From: Amnibacterium setariae
GTDB taxonomy: Bacteria > Actinomycetota > Actinomycetes > Actinomycetales > Microbacteriaceae
DNA: 64,000 nucleotides
Assembly (NCBI RefSeq): GCF_003581425.1
Contig: NZ_QXTG01000001.1
Location: forward strand, 248,001-312,000
Direction: 5' to 3'
Made by a program: the position numbers and the translations under genes. Numbering within the stretch: the first letter of the stretch is position 1; every line of letters starts with the position of its first letter. Below the pieces are notes generated by a model. It did not search any database. It was not told the DNA's origin and saw only the letters and a list, made by a program, of their open reading frames with translations. Below, in pieces: positions 60,761-64,000 of the stretch.

Positions 60761-60769
60761 CCCGGAGCG

Positions 60770-61639
60770 TCACGCGGCGGGGGCGGCCGCGTCCAGCGCG
60801 CCGAGCTGCGCCGGGGTGAGCCGCACGTCGGCGGCGGCGACGTTCTCCTCGAGGTGCGCGACGGACCGGGTGCCCGGGATGAGCGCGACCTCCGGCCCCT
60901 GCGCGAGCAGCCAGGCGAGGCCGACCTGCCCGGGCGTCGCGCCGACCTCCGCCGCGACGGCGCGCACCGCCGGGGCCGCTGCGACCGACGGCAGCCCGTC
61001 GAACGCCGACCCGAGCGGGAAGAAGGGCATCCACACGATCTCGTGCTCCCGGCAGATCGCGAACCGGTCCTCGGTCTCGCGGTGGAGCAGGTTGTGCGCG
61101 TCCTGGACGCTCGCGACGCCGGCGGGCAGCAGGGCGCGGAGGACCTCGGCCGACGCCGAGCTCAGCCCGATCGCGCCGATCGTCCCCGCGTCCCGCAGGG
61201 CGAGCAGCTCGGCGAGCTGGTCCTCCACCGGCACGAGCTGGTCGCCCTCCGCGATCAGCCCCGGCGGCACGTCGGCCCGCCGCAGGTGCACGACGTCGAG
61301 GCGCTCGACGCCGAGCGTGCGGAGGTTCCGTTCGACCTCGGCGCGGAGCTCCTCCGGTCGCTGCGCGAGGACCAGCTCGGCGGGCGGGGCCGCGGAGGTC
61401 GCGCCGACCTTCGTCGCGATGACGAGGTCGTCCGGGAAGGGCGCGAGCGCGGAGCGGACCCGCTCGTTCACGAGGCCGGGGCCGTAGAAGGCGGCCGTGT
61501 CGATCAGCCGCACGCCGAGCTCCACCGCGCGGCGCAGCACGGCGATCGCCGTCTCCTCCGGCACGTCGCGCAGCTGCATCGCGCCGTAGCCGATCCGCGG
61601 GACGTCCCGCCCGTCGAGCCGCACCGTCGTCGTGGTCAT
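60770..61639 (-). CDS. Aldo/keto reductase
   Basis: 289-residue (alpha/beta)8 barrel NADPH-dependent oxidoreductase. N-terminal VPRIGYGAMQLRDVPEE and DTAAFYGPGLVNERV with the catalytic tyrosine (about 52), then IATKVGATS with the lysine (about 77). VALIPGTRSVAHLEENVAA near the end is the NADPH 2'-phosphate contact. Physiological substrate unknown. Divergent from its probable regulator. Confidence 0.88.
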   Translation of the reverse strand: MTTTTVRLDGRDVPRIGYGAMQLRDVPEETAIAVLRRAVELGVRLIDTAAFYGPGLVNERVRSALAPFPDDLVIATKVGATSAAPPAELVLAQRPEELRAEVERNLRTLGVERLDVVHLRRADVPPGLIAEGDQLVPVEDQLAELLALRDAGTIGAIGLSSASAEVLRALLPAGVASVQDAHNLLHRETEDRFAICREHEIVWMPFFPLGSAFDGLPSVAAAPAVRAVAAEVGATPGQVGLAWLLAQGPEVALIPGTRSVAHLEENVAAADVRLTPAQLGALDAAAPAA

Positions 61640-61666
61640 GTCGTTCCTCCCGTGGGACACTGGAAC

Positions 61667-61714
61667 CGGAGGAACCTCCGATTCCTCCTGAGAGTCTTAC
61701 CGGAGGAGCCTCCG
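61667..61714. promoter_or_regulatory. Pair of TetR operators
   Basis: CGGAGG-AA-CCTCCG (61667-61680) and CGGAGG-AG-CCTCCG (61701-61714) are identical except for one base, with centres 34 bp apart. Both lie in the 76-bp gap between the divergent reductase and tetR genes; the second also includes the GGAGGAG that serves as the tetR ribosome binding site. Confidence 0.8.
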
Positions 61715-61715
61715 C

Positions 61716-62276
61716 TTGTCCAACGCCACCGCCCCGCGCCTCCGCGCCGACGCGCAGCGCAACCGCGACCGCCTCGTCGAGATCGCCCGAGCGGCGTTCC
61801 TCGAGGGGGAGGCGCCGACGCTCGACGCCATCGCGCGGGAGGCGGGCGTCGGCATCGGCACGCTCTACCGGCACTTCCCGACGCGCGAGGCGCTGGTCGA
61901 GGCGGTCTATCGGAGCGAGCTCGAGGCCGTCAGCGCCTCCGCCCGGCAGCTGCTCGCGGAGTCGCCGCCGGACGTCGCGCTGCGGCGGTGGATGGACCGC
62001 TACGGCGACTTCGTGCGCACGAAGCGCGGCATGGCGGACGCGTTCCGCGCGATCCTGGCCGCGGGAGCCGGCGCGGGCACGCGCCCGCGCATCGCCGCCG
62101 CGGTCGCCGCGATGCTCGAGGCCGGGGCGCGGGCGGGCGTCCTCCGCGGGGACGTCGAGGCGGACGACGTCGTCGTCGCCCTGCTCGGCGCGTTCCTCGC
62201 CACGCCCGACCCGGACCAGGAGGCCCAGACCGGGCGCCTCCTGGACCTGCTCCTGGACGGCCTCCGCCCGCGCTGA
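61716..62276 (+). CDS. TetR family regulator
   Basis: 186 residues. HTH (about 18-60): LVEIARAAFLEGEAPTLDAIAREAGVGIGTLYRHF, then a helical ligand domain. TTG start following GGAGGAG. Two operator copies lie in front and it is divergent from an aldo/keto reductase, which it probably represses together with itself. Confidence 0.9.
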   Translation: MSNATAPRLRADAQRNRDRLVEIARAAFLEGEAPTLDAIAREAGVGIGTLYRHFPTREALVEAVYRSELEAVSASARQLLAESPPDVALRRWMDRYGDFVRTKRGMADAFRAILAAGAGAGTRPRIAAAVAAMLEAGARAGVLRGDVEADDVVVALLGAFLATPDPDQEAQTGRLLDLLLDGLRPR

Positions 62277-62280
62277 GGTC

Positions 62281-62381
62281 CGCGGATCCGCAGTTCCTCG
62301 GCGACACGCCGCCCGACTCGCCCCTCGAAGCGGCGTGTCGCCCCAGAACTGCGGATCGGCGGAAGAACTGCGGATCCGCGA
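62281..62381. repeat. Long palindromic repeat, copy B
   Basis: Two 31-nt arms (62281-62311 and 62331-62361) plus a trailing CTGCGGATCCGCG copy (62369-62381). It has the same structure and inner and outer sequences as the element at 8338. It lies between convergent genes. Confidence 0.8.
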
Positions 62382-62396
62382 AGGGAGGCGGAGGGG

Positions 62397-64000
62397 TCAG
62401 CCGCCGACGCGGGGGCCGAGGTGCGCCGGGAGCGTGCCCTCGTAGGCGGTGCGGAGCTCGTCGATCGCGACCTCGAACAGGTCCTGCACCTCGAGGGTGC
62501 CGCTCTCGGCGTCGGTGACGCCGACGCGCAGCGCGGGGACGCGGCGGCCGGCGCAGAGGCCGACGAACTTCACGTCCTCCTCCCGCGGCACGGCGACGAG
62601 CACGCGCGCCGTCGACTCGCTGAACAGCGCGGTCGCGGTGTCGACGCCGTCCCGCTCCTCGACGTCGCCGAGCCAGACCCGCGCGCCGACGCCGAACCGG
62701 AGCACGGCCTCGGCCAGCGTCTGGGCGAGCCCGCCCTCGCCGAGGTCGTGGGCTGCGGACACGAGGCCCTCCTCCGCGGCGGCGGCGAGCAGCCCGGCGA
62801 GGTCGCGCTCGGCCTCGAGCCGTGCGGCCGGCGGGCGGCCGCCGAGGTGCCCGTGCACGACGCCCGCCCACGCGGAGCCGTCGAGCTCGAGCGCCGTCGT
62901 GCCGAGCAGGTAGAGGTTCAGGCCGTCGTCCTGCCAGCCGGAGGGCACGCGCTTCGCGACGTCGTCGATCACGCCCAGCACGCCGACGACGGGCGTCGGG
63001 TGGATGGCGGTCGTGCCGGTCTGGTTGTACAGCGACACGTTGCCGCCGGTGACCGGGACCTCGAGCGCGAGGCAGGCGTCGGCGAGGCCGTCGACGGCCT
63101 CCGACAGCTGCCACATGACCTCGGGGTTGGTCGGGGCGCCGAAGTTCAGGCAGTCGGTGACGGCGAGCGGGGTGGCGCCGGTCACGGCGACGTTCCGGTA
63201 CGCCTCGGACAGCGCGAGCTGCGCGCCTGCGCGCGGGTCGAGGGCGCAGTACCGCCCGTTCGCGTCCGTCGCGATGGCGACGCCGAGGCCCGACTCCTCG
63301 TCGACGCGGATCATGCCGCCGTCGTCCGGGAAGGAGAGGGCGGTGTTGCCGAGCACGTAGCGGTCGTACTGGTCCGTGATCCAGCCGGCGGAGGCGAGGG
63401 AGGGGGAGGCGAGCACCGCGAGCGCCTGCGCCTTCAGCGCAGCGCCCTCGGTCGGCCGGGGGAGGACCGCGGCCGTGTCCGCCTGCAGCGCGTCGAGCCC
63501 GGCGGGCCGCGCGACGGGCCGGTCGTAGACGGGCCCGTCGACGGCGACCGTCGTGGGGTCGACGTCGACGATGGTCTCGCCGTGCCAGGTGATGACGAGC
63601 CGGCCGGTGTCGGTGACCTCGCCGAGCACGCTCGTCTCCACGTCCCAGCGCGCGGTCACGGCGAGGAAGCCCTCGAGCTGGTCCGGCCGGACGACGGCCA
63701 TCATCCGCTCCTGGCTCTCGGACATGAGGATCTCCTCCGCCGTGAGCGAGGGGTCGCGCAGCAGCACCGCGTCGAGGTCGACCTGCATGCCGCCGTCGCC
63801 GTTCGCCGCGAGCTCGCTCGTCGCGCAGCTGATGCCGGCGGCGCCGAGGTCCTGGATCGCCTCGACGTAGCCGCCGTGGAACAGCTCGAGGCAGCACTCG
63901 ATGAGCACCTTCTCGGCGAACGGGTCGCCGACCTGCACGGCGGGCCGCTTGGTCGGGCCGCCCGCGGAGAACGTGTCGGAGGCGAGGATCGAGGCGCCGC
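62397..64000 (-). CDS. purL: Phosphoribosylformylglycinamidine synthase subunit PurL, 5' end cut off
   Basis: The frame runs off the right edge, so only the C-terminal part is present, about 534 codons. Readable upstream of position 63938 is [22 protein letters not shown], typical of small PurL. Other motifs: [56 protein letters not shown] and the C-terminal [15 protein letters not shown]. It converts FGAR to FGAM with PurQ and PurS. Its stop faces the palindromic repeat and tetR gene. Confidence 0.95.
   Translation of the reverse strand, partial: GASILASDTFSAGGPTKRPAVQVGDPFAEKVLIECCLELFHGGYVEAIQDLGAAGISCATSELAANGDGGMQVDLDAVLLRDPSLTAEEILMSESQERMMAVVRPDQLEGFLAVTARWDVETSVLGEVTDTGRLVITWHGETIVDVDPTTVAVDGPVYDRPVARPAGLDALQADTAAVLPRPTEGAALKAQALAVLASPSLASAGWITDQYDRYVLGNTALSFPDDGGMIRVDEESGLGVAIATDANGRYCALDPRAGAQLALSEAYRNVAVTGATPLAVTDCLNFGAPTNPEVMWQLSEAVDGLADACLALEVPVTGGNVSLYNQTGTTAIHPTPVVGVLGVIDDVAKRVPSGWQDDGLNLYLLGTTALELDGSAWAGVVHGHLGGRPPAARLEAERDLAGLLAAAAEEGLVSAAHDLGEGGLAQTLAEAVLRFGVGARVWLGDVEERDGVDTATALFSESTARVLVAVPREEDVKFVGLCAGRRVPALRVGVTDAESGTLEVQDLFEVAIDELRTAYEGTLPAHLGPRVGG

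Overview
This is a very GC-rich chromosomal segment of an actinobacterium, most likely Microbacteriaceae. The evidence is a C50-carotenoid cluster (crtB-crtI-crtYe-crtYf-crtEb with a divergent idi), a dnaK-grpE-dnaJ-hspR operon with HspR (HAIR) operators, a ClpB without an N-domain, a clpS-DUF2017 pair, DUF3467 and DUF6421 proteins, GTG/GTGA translational junctions and many leaderless start sites. I see no prophage, insertion sequence or CRISPR array. The window reads as ordinary core chromosome with a few accessory loci and an unusual density of palindromic repeats. All functions are assigned by reading motifs; no database search was run.

Layout. 0-2 kb: DUF3467 and DUF4190/DUF4333 proteins, tRNA-Gly(CCC), dcd. 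2-6.5 kb: idi facing crtB, crtI, crtYe, crtYf, crtEb, which turn GGPP into a cyclised C50 carotenoid; no GGPP synthase is present here. 6.5-9.5 kb: DUF427 protein, MFS transporter, and a rhomboid-like protein that has lost its catalytic residues. 9.5-15.8 kb: heat-shock operon dnaK-grpE-dnaJ-hspR followed by clpB, with three HAIR-like operators. 15.9-20.1 kb: a phosphodiesterase-like protein, a nitroreductase, the folate genes folP-folBK-folE, and a divergent acetyltransferase.

20-27.7 kb: amine oxidase, DUF457 membrane protein, threonine aldolase, a drug-type ABC exporter pair, DUF1540 and DUF6421 proteins. 27.8-35.2 kb: a carbohydrate locus (LacI regulator, lipoprotein binding protein, two permeases, GH130 enzyme, large secreted protein) without its own transport ATPase. 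35.2-39.4 kb: TetR plus EmrB/QacA-type efflux with a clear operator, an AEC transporter and a shikimate-dehydrogenase-like enzyme. 39.5-43.3 kb: protein-tyrosine phosphatase, exonuclease III, esterase, pyrE, asparaginase. 43.3-48.7 kb: a compositionally odd small membrane protein, a NagD-like HAD phosphatase, a DUF1624 membrane protein, cardiolipin synthase, and a fused DUF429-SpoU methyltransferase.

48.8-55.4 kb: SHOCT protein, a NarL-type two-component pair, clpS-DUF2017, and a YhgE/Pip membrane protein with a degenerate ABC ATPase and a TetR regulator. 55.4-64 kb: purA, a TetR-antiporter pair facing an NAD-dependent epimerase, chorismate mutase, an aldo/keto reductase facing its TetR regulator, and the 3' part of purL.

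The most unusual features are the repeats and palindromes: at least three hairpin families are scattered between genes, and one copy falls inside an open reading frame. Several regulators have their probable operators visible beside them. The leading candidates for new biology are the DUF429-SpoU fusion, the YhgE/Pip protein with its ATPase-dead partner, the inactive rhomboid, and the hairpin families.
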